Source of the DNA: Gemmatimonadota bacterium
GTDB lineage: Bacteria; Gemmatimonadota; Gemmatimonadetes; Gemmatimonadales; Gemmatimonadaceae
NCBI GenBank assembly: GCA_026387915.1
Contig: JAPLKS010000022.1
Span: forward strand, 291,419-355,418
Direction of reading: 5' to 3'
Length of the DNA: 64,000 bases
Shown here: one piece after another, positions 36,122 to 44,017 of the stretch
How the letters are laid out: each line of letters opens with the position of its first letter
Position numbering within the stretch: the stretch's first letter is position 1
Translations under genes and position numbers: made by a program
Notes under the pieces: model-generated
The model's database searches: none
What the model was told of the DNA's origin: nothing
What the model saw: the letters and a program-made list of their open reading frames with translations, nothing else

Positions 36122-37134
36122 AACGACTCCGCGTACTCACGCTGATGCACCCGCAGCTCGTGCCGCCGGATTCACTCGAAGGGCAGAGCGAAAAGGACAT
36201 CAACACCTGGAAAACGGAGTTCGATGTCGTGCAAACACTGCGCGGCATTGGCCACGACGTGCGCGTCCTTGGGGTGCAATACGAACTGCTCCCTATTCGC
36301 GAGCAGGTGGAAACGTGGGAACCGCACGTGGTGTTCAATCTGCTCGAAGAATTCCACGGCGAGGTGCTCTTCGACCAGAACGTCGTGAGCTATCTCGAAC
36401 TGCTCAAGGTGTCGTACACCGGCTGCAACCCGCGCGGCATGATTCTCTCGCGGGGCAAGGCGCTCTCCAAGAAACTGCTCTCGTATCATCGTATTCGCGT
36501 CCCGGAGTTCCACGTCTTTCCCATGGGGCGAAAAGCACGCCGCCCCCCTCGACTCAAGTTTCCCGTCATCATCAAGTCGCTCACCGAGCATTCGTCAGTT
36601 GGCATCGCGAAAGCGTCGGTCGTGGACACTGATGAAAAACTCGTCGAGCGCGTGCGCTTTATTCACGAGCGCGTGCACACCGATGCCATCGCGGAGCAGT
36701 TCATCGAAGGACGCGAACTGTATGTGAGTGTGATGGGAAACGAGCGACTCGTCGCCTTCCCTGCGTGGGAGCTCGTCGCCGAAAAGAAGCCCGAGAACGA
36801 ACCGCTCATCGCCACCGCGCGGGTTAAGCACGATCTCGAATACCAGCAGCGCCACGGCATCGACATTCGGGCAGCAGAGCTCACCACGGAGCAGGCCGCG
36901 CTTCTCGCGCACGTAAGTAAGCGCATCTACAAAACGCTCGAACTCTCAGGCTATGCGCGGATCGACTTTCGGATGACCGCAGAGGGCCATTTCTACTTTC
37001 TTGAGGCCAACCCGAACCCCGAAATCGCGCAACGCGAGGAGTTCGCCTCGGCCGCGCGAGCGGGTGGGGTCGAGTACCCGGAGCTACTGCAGCGCATCCT
37101 CAGTCTTGGAATGAAACAAAGAAAGGTCGAGTAG
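36118..37134 (+). CDS. ATP-grasp ligase (D-alanine--D-alanine ligase-like)
   Basis: 338 residues from the ATG at 36118, overlapping the metallopeptidase stop. The pre-ATP-grasp region (RVLTLMHPQLVPPDSLEG) is followed by the ATP-binding lid and strands: PVIIKSLTEHSSVGI, AEQFIEGRELYVSVMG, YARIDFRMTAEGHFYFLEAN and the Mg-binding LEANPNPEIAQ. It forms an acyl-phosphate and joins it to an amine, as D-Ala-D-Ala ligase does. A true ddl is present elsewhere in the window (49782-50804), and this protein differs strongly at the N-terminus. It probably makes a different amide, working with the metallopeptidase. Confidence 0.78.
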   Translation: MKRLRVLTLMHPQLVPPDSLEGQSEKDINTWKTEFDVVQTLRGIGHDVRVLGVQYELLPIREQVETWEPHVVFNLLEEFHGEVLFDQNVVSYLELLKVSYTGCNPRGMILSRGKALSKKLLSYHRIRVPEFHVFPMGRKARRPPRLKFPVIIKSLTEHSSVGIAKASVVDTDEKLVERVRFIHERVHTDAIAEQFIEGRELYVSVMGNERLVAFPAWELVAEKKPENEPLIATARVKHDLEYQQRHGIDIRAAELTTEQAALLAHVSKRIYKTLELSGYARIDFRMTAEGHFYFLEANPNPEIAQREEFASAARAGGVEYPELLQRILSLGMKQRKVE

Positions 37135-37168
37135 TAAAACCTTACACAGTAAACTGTTAGCCAAGGCA

Positions 37169-37186
37169 AGTAAACGGATGTTTACT
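37169..37186. terminator. AT-rich hairpin between convergent genes
   Basis: AGTAAAC GGAT GTTTACT, a perfect 7-bp stem with a 4-base loop, directly before the stop codon of the plug-like gene. A second small inverted repeat, ACAGT-AA-ACTGT (37146-37157), lies just upstream and contains the same AGTAAAC string. These may end transcription of the convergent ATP-grasp and plug-like genes, but the stem is weak. Confidence 0.35.
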
Positions 37187-37187
37187 A

Positions 37188-38705
37188 TTACAGCTTCTTT
37201 GCCTTCTTTGCTGGCGGTGGCTCAAACGCCTGCTTGGTCCAGACCAGAACCGTCCCGCAGATGCTGTCAAAGGGGAGGTATTTCCCTGGAACCTCGCCGG
37301 GCCGCATATAGACCTCCACCGCGGCAATCTGCTGCTTCGGTAGCCCAGAGAGCATCTGTGCGTCGGAGCGAAAGCCATCCAGATAAATGTTCGCGAGGCA
37401 GTGCCCCATCGTGTACGGCATGTAAATCTTGAACTCGCTCAGCGAGCGGCTGTTGTCGGCGTCGATTTGCAGCCCAGGAGCGCCCTGAAAGATGGAGCGC
37501 GTGTCCGCGCGGTTCTTGAACTGCAGGGAGTCCGTGAACCAGCCGAATCCGCGCTTCTTGCGTTCTTCGTATTCGCGGACCACCGGACCCTTATCGGCCA
37601 CCGCATTGACCGTCACGTTCGGCAAGCGGGTAGAGCGCGTCATGCTGATCGCGATGTCCTCGTTGTCCTTCGCCAGCACATCCACCTGCTGGATGACCGG
37701 CGCATAGCCGAGCGCGCGCGCCAGAATGGTGCGCGTCCCGGTGGGAATCGCCGACAACGCAAATCGGCCCTGCGCATCGGACGTCCACGATCCCGGCAGC
37801 CCGTCCACTTCCACCATCACGTTGCCGAGCGGCTGGCTCCGCTGATCGCGTGCCGTTCCTCGGACAATCGCCGTCTGACCGGGTGGCCCAACAACCAGCT
37901 CCTGCTTCCGTAGCGGGAGTGAATCGGCCGCGAGCAACAGGGTCCCCGAACTGAATTCCGGCGAGTAGCTCACCACGTACACGTCAGCCAGCGGGGGCAC
38001 GCCGCACGCCGCGTACGCACCGGTTTTGTCGGTGCGTGTTTCGATGACCCGAGGAAGTGTGGGATTTTTGAGCGTCGTTTCGTCTACGTCCCAGCTCACA
38101 CGCACGCGTGCGCCTGCCACCCGTGTGCTGTTGTCGCTCGAACGTGCTGTGCCATGCACAATACCGCCACGGCCCTCAACAATCGTCGCGGCACCACACA
38201 GCGTCTTCCAGAGCGTCTGGAACGACGGTGTAGAAATCACAAACTGCGCGCGCGACGCCGACGGCCCGACCGTCACCGACAAACTGCCGATCCCCGTTCG
38301 CTCCAAGAGATGGTGATACACATTGAGACGCGCAATTTTCTGTGCACTGACCAACGAGTAGCGACCATCCTTGGCCGTCATCACCTGCTCGCCACCGGGA
38401 CTGGCGATCACCGTCGCGTCCGCAATCGGCGCGTGCAATAGGCTATCGAACACAAATCCGCGGATCGTGTCAGCCGCGACCTCCCGACGCACGTCGGCAC
38501 GGGCGGCGCGGGGCGCCCCGAGCGCACCCAAACCGCCGAGCGTGCTCAGGCAGAGCGCGAGTACCCATGGCGCGAGCGGCCATGGCGCGAGCGGCCATGG
38601 CGCGAGCGGCCATGGCGCGAGCGGCCATGGCGCGAGCGGCCATGGCGCAGCCAGGTGGCGCAGGAAACCCATCGCAAACGGCAATCGAATTACTGGTCGG
38701 CGCAT
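37188..38705 (-). CDS. Secreted CarboxypepD_reg / plug-like protein with repeat-containing signal peptide
   Basis: 505 residues. The N-terminus is a signal peptide whose hydrophobic core contains APWPL units repeated in tandem, encoded by the 15-bp DNA repeat at 38566-38640, ahead of VLALCLSTLGG. Three beta-sandwich regulatory-like domains follow (GFVFDSLLHAPIADATVIA; GTARSSDNSTRVAGARVRVSW; GTARDQRSQPLGNVMVEVDG). The C-terminal plug-like part has IYLDGFRSD and a final CGTVLVWTK. It is a longer relative of the 32816-33634 protein, with the same cysteine pair (GHCLANIYLDG, ICGTVLVW). No barrel is present. Function is unknown. Confidence 0.7.
   Translation of the reverse strand: MRRPVIRLPFAMGFLRHLAAPWPLAPWPLAPWPLAPWPLAPWPLAPWVLALCLSTLGGLGALGAPRAARADVRREVAADTIRGFVFDSLLHAPIADATVIASPGGEQVMTAKDGRYSLVSAQKIARLNVYHHLLERTGIGSLSVTVGPSASRAQFVISTPSFQTLWKTLCGAATIVEGRGGIVHGTARSSDNSTRVAGARVRVSWDVDETTLKNPTLPRVIETRTDKTGAYAACGVPPLADVYVVSYSPEFSSGTLLLAADSLPLRKQELVVGPPGQTAIVRGTARDQRSQPLGNVMVEVDGLPGSWTSDAQGRFALSAIPTGTRTILARALGYAPVIQQVDVLAKDNEDIAISMTRSTRLPNVTVNAVADKGPVVREYEERKKRGFGWFTDSLQFKNRADTRSIFQGAPGLQIDADNSRSLSEFKIYMPYTMGHCLANIYLDGFRSDAQMLSGLPKQQIAAVEVYMRPGEVPGKYLPFDSICGTVLVWTKQAFEPPPAKKAKKL
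38566..38640. repeat. 15-bp tandem repeat, five perfect copies, inside a signal-peptide coding region
   Basis: The unit CATGGCGCGAGCGGC occurs five times without a mismatch, followed by a partial copy (CATGGCGCAG) at 38641. On the minus strand it encodes Ala-Pro-Trp-Pro-Leu. As 15 bp is five codons, a change in copy number lengthens or shortens the signal peptide without a frameshift. Confidence 0.95.
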
Positions 38706-38852
38706 GTCATGTCCTCCGGAAAACGGAATCTAGTGACGGGCGGCGGCGCGCACCTGTGGCAAAAGGCCGGGATCTGGGGTAGAAGGAAGTACTTGGCGAG
38801 ATTGCCCTCCCCCCCGGGCGGTCGGCCGTGCACGCTTTACCTCGATACTGCG

Positions 38853-39407
38853 ATGACGTCTCCGTCCCCCTCTCGTGCCCCTTCGCCGGGGGCACTTGGC
38901 ACTCCCTCCGCACCGGCGACTTCTTCGGCGTCCCCAACCTCACCAGCCCCGGCGTACGCCGCGCCAATTCCTGAGCCGCTGCAGACACTGTTCCGTGCCC
39001 TAGCCGCCAAGAACGAGAACGCCATCGCCGCACTCCTGCACCCCGACGTGCAAATCGATATTGTCGGGCCGAGTGACGTGCCCCTCTTCGGCTACACCGC
39101 CGATGTCAGCACGGCCATCGAACGGTTGAGGTGGTGGCACGAGCACATACATCTCGATCGGCTGGAGTGGTTTCGCGTCGCAGCAGAGGCTCCGTGCGTC
39201 GTCGTGTCTGGCATCATCCAGTTTCGCGTTCGACACACCCAATGTGCGGTTCAGACGCCATGGATGCTCGCCATCTCCTACAGCGGCGAGATCGTATCCC
39301 ACATCGTCGCGTACGTGGACTCCGCTGCGGTGCAGGCAGGGTTCTTCCCACCCTATGTCCCGCTGTCCCATAAGCTCCTCAAAACCAGAACGCGGCGCCG
39401 AGGTTAA
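38853..39407 (+). CDS. SnoaL/NTF2-like protein, function unknown
   Basis: 184 residues from the ATG at 38853; earlier in-frame starts lie in the divergent promoter. The N-terminal ~45 residues are Ser/Pro/Ala-rich and probably disordered, and there is no convincing signal peptide. From ~48 on, LQTLFRALAAKNENAIAALL and then ALLHPDVQIDIVGPSD fit the first helices and strand of a SnoaL-like (NTF2-fold) domain, a common small-ligand-binding or dimerisation fold. No catalytic residues are evident. The stop codon sits in the loop of a terminator hairpin shared with the convergent gene. Confidence 0.6.
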   Translation: MTSPSPSRAPSPGALGTPSAPATSSASPTSPAPAYAAPIPEPLQTLFRALAAKNENAIAALLHPDVQIDIVGPSDVPLFGYTADVSTAIERLRWWHEHIHLDRLEWFRVAAEAPCVVVSGIIQFRVRHTQCAVQTPWMLAISYSGEIVSHIVAYVDSAAVQAGFFPPYVPLSHKLLKTRTRRRG

Positions 39408-39422
39408 TCTCGGCACCGCGTT
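39389..39422. terminator. Bidirectional terminator
   Basis: A 14-bp stem, AACGCGGCGCCGAG / CTCGGCACCGCGTT, with one mismatch and the loop GTTAAT, which holds the TAA stop of the SnoaL-like gene. The right side continues TTCTG and the left side is preceded by AAAACCAG, giving short U-runs in both directions. It lies between convergent genes. Confidence 0.7.
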
Positions 39423-39450
39423 CTGTTCGCGAAGAACTCAACCCGCGCGA

Positions 39451-40713
39451 TTACGGCTGCGTCCGCACCGCTGGTAGCGGCTTGGAGTGGTCTTCGTATG
39501 GGCGCAGGAGCCAATCAAAGAAGGCCCACGTCCGGTTCCACGAGTCAATCTGCGCCGGCGAATCCACGCGCTCGAGCGTCGTACGGTCCACCCGCCGACT
39601 GAAGGCGTGTCCCACACTCGCCCCCCATCCCGCCGGATCAACGTAAATCTTCGTTTCCGCCAACTCCGGTTTAAGGGCACGGAGTTTCCAGACGAGTTGC
39701 TGGTCTTCCACATAGTTCACGTCAAGATCATTCGTCGACACATGCACCAGCAACGGAATGTTCAAATCTTCCACGTGGTACAGCGGTGACCGTTTGATAT
39801 ACTCGTCCGTTTTTTCGAACGGTAATCCGCGAATCGTCGATTCCGCCGCGTAGTCGCGCTGGTACGTCGGCCCCTTGAACGACAACCGAAACAAAAGGTT
39901 CGTGACCGGCACGATCGCCGCCGCCGCCTTCAGTGGCGTTCCTGGTGTCATCGCATTGAGGGCGGTGATGAAGCCCCCGTGGCTCCACCCCATCATCCCA
40001 ATGCGATCCATATCCACATACGATTGCGTCTTCAGAAAATCGAGCGCCGAGAGCACATCAATCACTTCATTGCCACCGTAGTCGATGGCCATATGGAGCT
40101 GCTCACCGTGCCCGGTACTGCCGCGATAATCCGGTGTCACAATCACATAGCCACGCTCGACTGCTTCTTTCACAAACGGCAGCATGTTTTCGTCCCAGTT
40201 GCCATGCACGCCACCGTGCACCCAAATCATTGCCGCGTGCCCTTTTGCTCCGCGATGATTGAGCGGCACAAAGAGGTAGGCCGGAATCTCCATCCCGTCG
40301 GCCTTGCTCTTGTATGTGATCTTACGGAACTCCGCGATCCCCTTGAATCGCGCGGCGTAGATGCTGTCAGTGCGCGTCTTGGCTACGACCGCCGCGTCAA
40401 AATTGGCGCGGGGTAGGTCTTTGGGATCGTTGCTCACATAAAGCAGCCGTGCGCGCGCGGAGTCCATGGTGCCGGCAAATCCGCGGTCCCGTGGCGTCCC
40501 GCGATCGCGCGCGACGGGTGCGCCGGGCGTACCGGGCGGCGTACCGCCCTGGCGCGCGCCGGAAGCGGCGGCTGGCGCGGTGCTGGCCGCTGTCGGCGCG
40601 GCGGCCGGCCCAGTGCCGACGGTGGACGCCGGCGGTGCAACCGTCGCACACCCCGCCACCGCGAGCATGGTGAAGGTCAACAGGAAGCGGGCGGGCATGA
40701 TCGACGTTGTCAT
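39451..40713 (-). CDS. Lipoprotein S9-type prolyl oligopeptidase family hydrolase
   Basis: 420 residues from the ATG at 40713, preceded by GGAAA; a second Met six codons downstream (40698) is possible. The N-terminus is a lipoprotein signal with lipobox AVAGC (Cys22), followed by an Ala/Pro/Gly-rich linker to ~80. The catalytic alpha/beta-hydrolase domain has Ser244 in MGWSHGGF, a probable Asp329 in VSTNDLDV and His369 in ASVGHAFS. The propeller of full-length S9 enzymes is missing; only a short beta region precedes the catalytic domain. It may hydrolyse peptides or esters in the periplasm. Confidence 0.82.
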   Translation of the reverse strand: MTTSIMPARFLLTFTMLAVAGCATVAPPASTVGTGPAAAPTAASTAPAAASGARQGGTPPGTPGAPVARDRGTPRDRGFAGTMDSARARLLYVSNDPKDLPRANFDAAVVAKTRTDSIYAARFKGIAEFRKITYKSKADGMEIPAYLFVPLNHRGAKGHAAMIWVHGGVHGNWDENMLPFVKEAVERGYVIVTPDYRGSTGHGEQLHMAIDYGGNEVIDVLSALDFLKTQSYVDMDRIGMMGWSHGGFITALNAMTPGTPLKAAAAIVPVTNLLFRLSFKGPTYQRDYAAESTIRGLPFEKTDEYIKRSPLYHVEDLNIPLLVHVSTNDLDVNYVEDQQLVWKLRALKPELAETKIYVDPAGWGASVGHAFSRRVDRTTLERVDSPAQIDSWNRTWAFFDWLLRPYEDHSKPLPAVRTQP

Positions 40714-41025
40714 GACGAGTTTCCGGACTGGAGTGAATCGAAGGCAAGGCCGTGGTGCGATTCCGTTCACACCACTACCCGTAAACGCAGGCAATACCAC
40801 GGGACGTTGAAGCGCGCCCTTCCAACGGTAGCCACGTCGGGCGCTCCTCGCTATCAACGATCCCGTTCAGCGACTGTCGTGCGTCGCGCGTTGCTTACCC
40901 AGACACACCAGCGCCAACTACAACAGGCACCCCCTGGCAACGGCGCGTCCGTCGGTGATGGGGTCAACTGTCAGCACAGTTGTCCACCCTTTAGCTTTCG
41001 CCCCTCACCATTTACCACCCCCGCC
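40714..41025. other. 312-bp divergent intergenic region with a small inverted repeat
   Basis: No gene is evident between the S9 lipoprotein and the small downstream gene. It must hold both promoters, but I cannot point to convincing -35/-10 pairs. The clearest structure is the inverted repeat CAACTGT-CAGC-ACAGTTG at 40965-40982, about 45 bp ahead of the small gene; it could be an operator or a leader hairpin. Confidence 0.45.
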
Positions 41026-41307
41026 ATGGCCACCAAGCTCAAACCCGCCCACGCCGTGCCGGGCAGCGACGATCTCGTTCCCGCGCAGACGGTCACGCGT
41101 GAAATTGGAAAATATCTCGTCACACTCACAATCGAAGGACTAGTGATTCGCGAAAAAGGCCGCCGTCTCGATGTCGGCCCCCTGTCATACGAAGTCCTGT
41201 ACACCGACGCGCTGCAACGGCAGGCGGGGTTCTCTCCCATCAAGGCACGCACCGGTAGCACCAAGAAGGTTTCCCGCGGACTCCTCAGCACCGAACGCGG
41301 CCGCTGA
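41026..41307 (+). CDS. Small conserved-looking hypothetical protein
   Basis: 93 residues from the ATG at 41026 (MATKLKPAHAVPGSDD). No signal peptide or membrane segment. The middle (IGKYLVTLTIEGLVIREKGRR) has an alternating beta-strand pattern and the C-terminus is basic. I do not recognise a family. The longer frame upstream is composed of low-complexity intergenic sequence and is rejected. The next gene, a MacB-like permease, begins 95 bp downstream on the same strand, so co-transcription is possible. Confidence 0.5.
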   Translation: MATKLKPAHAVPGSDDLVPAQTVTREIGKYLVTLTIEGLVIREKGRRLDVGPLSYEVLYTDALQRQAGFSPIKARTGSTKKVSRGLLSTERGR

Positions 41308-41402
41308 CGTCCGTGAGCACCACGCGACGCCGAACCACCGCAACTCGTATGGTGGTTGGTGCGGTGGTAGCAGACACAAACCCAGCCGCATAGCCTTCAG
41401 TC

Positions 41403-42623
41403 GTGCACGTTTCTCTGTTCGAAATCTTCGGCATCTCCATCGATGCCCTGCGCGCCAACAAAATGCGCTCGCTGCTGACCATGCTCGGCATTGTCATCGG
41501 CATTGCGGCGGTGATCGCTATGGTGGCACTTGGCAACGGTGCGCAGAAGGCGATTAAAGATCGCATTGCGCGTCTTGGCACCACCGTGCTGCAAATCAAT
41601 CCGCAGCGGGTACAGCAAGCCGGGGTGGCCTCCGCCACAACCGTCAAGCTGACGACGAAAGACGTGGACATGATCAGCGCCCGGTCGCCCAACGTGGTCG
41701 CGGTCAACTGGCAGCAGGATCGGTCGCTGCAGGTGGTCTGGAAGAATCGCAACACCAACGTGCAGATCACGGGAACGCCACCGAACTTCTTGGCGGTGCG
41801 TGGTTTCAAAATCGCCGCTGGCCGCATGTTCGGGAATCTCGAGGATGTGGCGCGTCGCCGCGTCGCGGTGCTCGGTGCTGACGTTCTGCCACTCCTGAAG
41901 ATTGACGACCCCGAAACCATCATCGGCGAACAGATTCGCATCGCGAGTCGCGCGTTCACCGTTATTGGCGTACTCGAGGGAAAAGGCACCACCGGCTTTG
42001 GCGACGGCGATCAGCAAATTCTCATTCCGTTTCAGACCGGTCGGTTCGAGATTTTTGGCACCGATCGGATCAACGACATCTGGACGTTAGTCGGCTCGGA
42101 AGATTCCATCAGTGCGGCGATGGCGGAAATTCAGTCCGCCATCCGGCGGTCGCATAAACTGCGCGCGGGACGGCCGGACGACTTTTCCATTCGCGATCAA
42201 GCCGACCTGCTCGCAACAGTCGGCGAGACCACCAAGACCTTCACGCTGCTGCTCGCTGGTATCGCTGCGGTGAGTCTTCTTGTTGGCGGCATCGGCATCA
42301 TGAACATCATGCTCGTGTCGGTCACCGAGCGCACACGCGAAATCGGCGTGCGCAAAGCCCTTGGCGCCACCCGCAACAACATTCTGTTGCAGTTTCTCAC
42401 GGAAGCGGTCATTCTCTGTGTGCTCGGCGGCATCCTTGGAATTCTCGCCGGCACCATAGGGGCGTCGCAGCTCAGCTCCGCCATGGGGTGGGAGACAGCC
42501 GTGGATGTGCGCTCCATCCTGATTGCCTTCGCGTTCGCGAGCGGCATTGGGGTCGCGTTCGGCGTGTGGCCCGCACGGCGCGCCTCCACGCTCGATCCTA
42601 TTGAAGCGTTGCGATACGAGTAG
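41403..42623 (+). CDS. ABC transporter permease, MacB/FtsX type
   Basis: 406 residues from a GTG. The architecture is that of MacB-type permeases: an N-terminal membrane helix after FGISIDALRANKMRSLLTMLGI, a large periplasmic MacB_PCD domain (~50-260), then three helices forming the FtsX domain with GGIGIMNIMLVSVTERTREIG. Such permeases use a separate or fused ATPase to move lipoproteins, peptides or drugs between the inner membrane and an outer-membrane channel. Neither the ATPase nor the adaptor gene lies beside it, so its partners must be encoded elsewhere. Confidence 0.88.
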   Translation: MHVSLFEIFGISIDALRANKMRSLLTMLGIVIGIAAVIAMVALGNGAQKAIKDRIARLGTTVLQINPQRVQQAGVASATTVKLTTKDVDMISARSPNVVAVNWQQDRSLQVVWKNRNTNVQITGTPPNFLAVRGFKIAAGRMFGNLEDVARRRVAVLGADVLPLLKIDDPETIIGEQIRIASRAFTVIGVLEGKGTTGFGDGDQQILIPFQTGRFEIFGTDRINDIWTLVGSEDSISAAMAEIQSAIRRSHKLRAGRPDDFSIRDQADLLATVGETTKTFTLLLAGIAAVSLLVGGIGIMNIMLVSVTERTREIGVRKALGATRNNILLQFLTEAVILCVLGGILGILAGTIGASQLSSAMGWETAVDVRSILIAFAFASGIGVAFGVWPARRASTLDPIEALRYE

Positions 42624-42696
42624 AGATCGTTCGGTGTCGTCGCGTTGGTGCGTTGGGATGTTGCTCCACCTCCGCGCCACCACATCCGGCGCGCGT

Positions 42697-43644
42697 CTAC
42701 AGCGCTTCGATCACACCCTGCTCAACGTTGAACACCGGCAATCCCTTGATGGCCGCGAGCCGCTCTTCGCCAGCAAGAAACGTGAACGCACCCTCCGCGT
42801 TTACGCTTTCCCGGTACAACGACGGTGCGTACGCCTGCTCGGCCGTCAGTGCTTCGACGCGCGCGTTGAGTAAGTCGTTCCGCACAAAAAAGGCGTTGTT
42901 CCGAGCGGTGTTCGTTCCAACCAGCGAATAGCCTCGCTTGTTCGCGAGATGCGTCATCGCCGCGAGCGAGGCCCCCCAGTACAGGTTCGAAAAATGCGCG
43001 GTGGTGCGATCGAACGACGGATCGTACGGCACGCTGATCTTTCGCGTGGCCCCAAACACCGCGTTGTACTCGCAAATCAAAATTCGCGGCGTAAACGTGT
43101 CGATCGCATCGAGCACGTAGTAATCGTTCCCATCCAGATCCACCGAGAGAATGCCAACATCGGCCGCAAACTGACTCTGCGCGAGCAGTGCATTGATGTT
43201 GTCTTTGGTAATAAATGCATCAACGGCCATGAGGTGATGCTTCCAGTAAAAACTCGATCGCTTCAACTGTGCCATGTTGGCCGCTGACCCGTCAATCACC
43301 AGACCGCGCCAGTTGTCCTTCGTCATCAGGAATCGGCAATTCGATTCAAAAAAGTTTCCGACGCCGAACTCAAGAAACGTTTTGTGTTCCATCGGGATCA
43401 CGCGCGTCAGGTACTGCAGGATCCCATCTTCGCCCCACTGCGAGAACACCTTAAACTCATAATCCTGAATGCGCGGAGACGTTCGGTTCTCGTGGAGACT
43501 CGCGAGCACCAGCCCCTGCGCAAAGCGCATTTCATCCATGCGCTCGTTCAGTTGGTCGCTGAGCGCCACAAACCGCGCGTCGACCCTGGAGAGGGCGCCG
43601 AGGCTGCGCTTCAGTTTGGCAAAATTCGCGGTGAGAAAATTCAT
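42697..43644 (-). CDS. Putative SAM-dependent methyltransferase (FkbM-like)
   Basis: 315 residues from the ATG at 43644; the upstream extension is Pro/Gly-rich and not coding-like. After a helical N-terminus (1-70), the segment TFLEFGVGNFFESNCRF resembles methyltransferase motif I, followed by RGLVIDGSAANMAQLK and ILSVDLDGNDYYVLD, a pattern seen in FkbM-type enzymes and related proteins of glycan clusters. FkbM enzymes O-methylate sugars or natural products. No glycan genes flank it, so the substrate is unknown and family membership is moderate. Confidence 0.6.
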   Translation of the reverse strand: MNFLTANFAKLKRSLGALSRVDARFVALSDQLNERMDEMRFAQGLVLASLHENRTSPRIQDYEFKVFSQWGEDGILQYLTRVIPMEHKTFLEFGVGNFFESNCRFLMTKDNWRGLVIDGSAANMAQLKRSSFYWKHHLMAVDAFITKDNINALLAQSQFAADVGILSVDLDGNDYYVLDAIDTFTPRILICEYNAVFGATRKISVPYDPSFDRTTAHFSNLYWGASLAAMTHLANKRGYSLVGTNTARNNAFFVRNDLLNARVEALTAEQAYAPSLYRESVNAEGAFTFLAGEERLAAIKGLPVFNVEQGVIEAL

Positions 43645-43748
43645 GGTTTCGGGGGAAGCCGGGGGTGGCGCTCGCGCGCCTTTCGGGGGAGGCTGGCCAG
43701 GACCGCTGCCCAGTATCCGAACGATCGCCTGAACACCCGTAAAATGAA

Positions 43749-43777
43749 CGCGCCCCCACGGTTTCCGCAGGGGCGCG
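43749..43777 (-). terminator. Terminator hairpin downstream of tRNA-Phe
   Basis: Perfect 8-bp arms CGCGCCCC / GGGGCGCG with a 13-base loop. Read on the minus strand, the stem is followed by TTCATTTTAC. It begins 15 bp past the tRNA 3' end and would end that transcript. Confidence 0.6.
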
Positions 43778-43791
43778 CCCAAATACCTGAG

Positions 43792-43864
<73 letters not shown>

Positions 43865-43874
43865 GTAGCCTACA

Positions 43875-43903
43875 AAGGTAGTCGCCACCGGACACATCGC
43901 CAA
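43875..43903 (-). promoter_or_regulatory. Possible promoter of tRNA-Phe
   Basis: On the minus strand TTGGCG (43903-43898) and TACCTT (43880-43875) are spaced by 17 bases and end 10 bases before the tRNA. The -35 matches well (TTG), the -10 only partly. Position and spacing are the main support. Confidence 0.35.
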
Positions 43904-44017
43904 CCCCACGCCCGGAATAGACTTACACCCTCCTTCCTTCCCCGTTCTCCCCTCTCTAATGTAGGCTGTACTGGCGCACCCCCACCTCACACTTGCGCCC
44001 TAAACCGGACCCCGTCT

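Noticed and set aside
36118..37134. Second ddl gene
   Set aside because: The ATP-grasp fold is shared, but the Ddl N-terminal and ligand motifs are missing, and a canonical ddl is present at 49782-50804.
38566..38650. CRISPR-like array
   Set aside because: The 15-bp units are directly adjacent with no spacers and are in frame within a signal peptide.
41308..41402. Missing ATPase of the MacB-type permease in the flanking gaps
   Set aside because: No Walker A or signature motif in either strand of the gaps around 41403-42623; the ATPase must be elsewhere.
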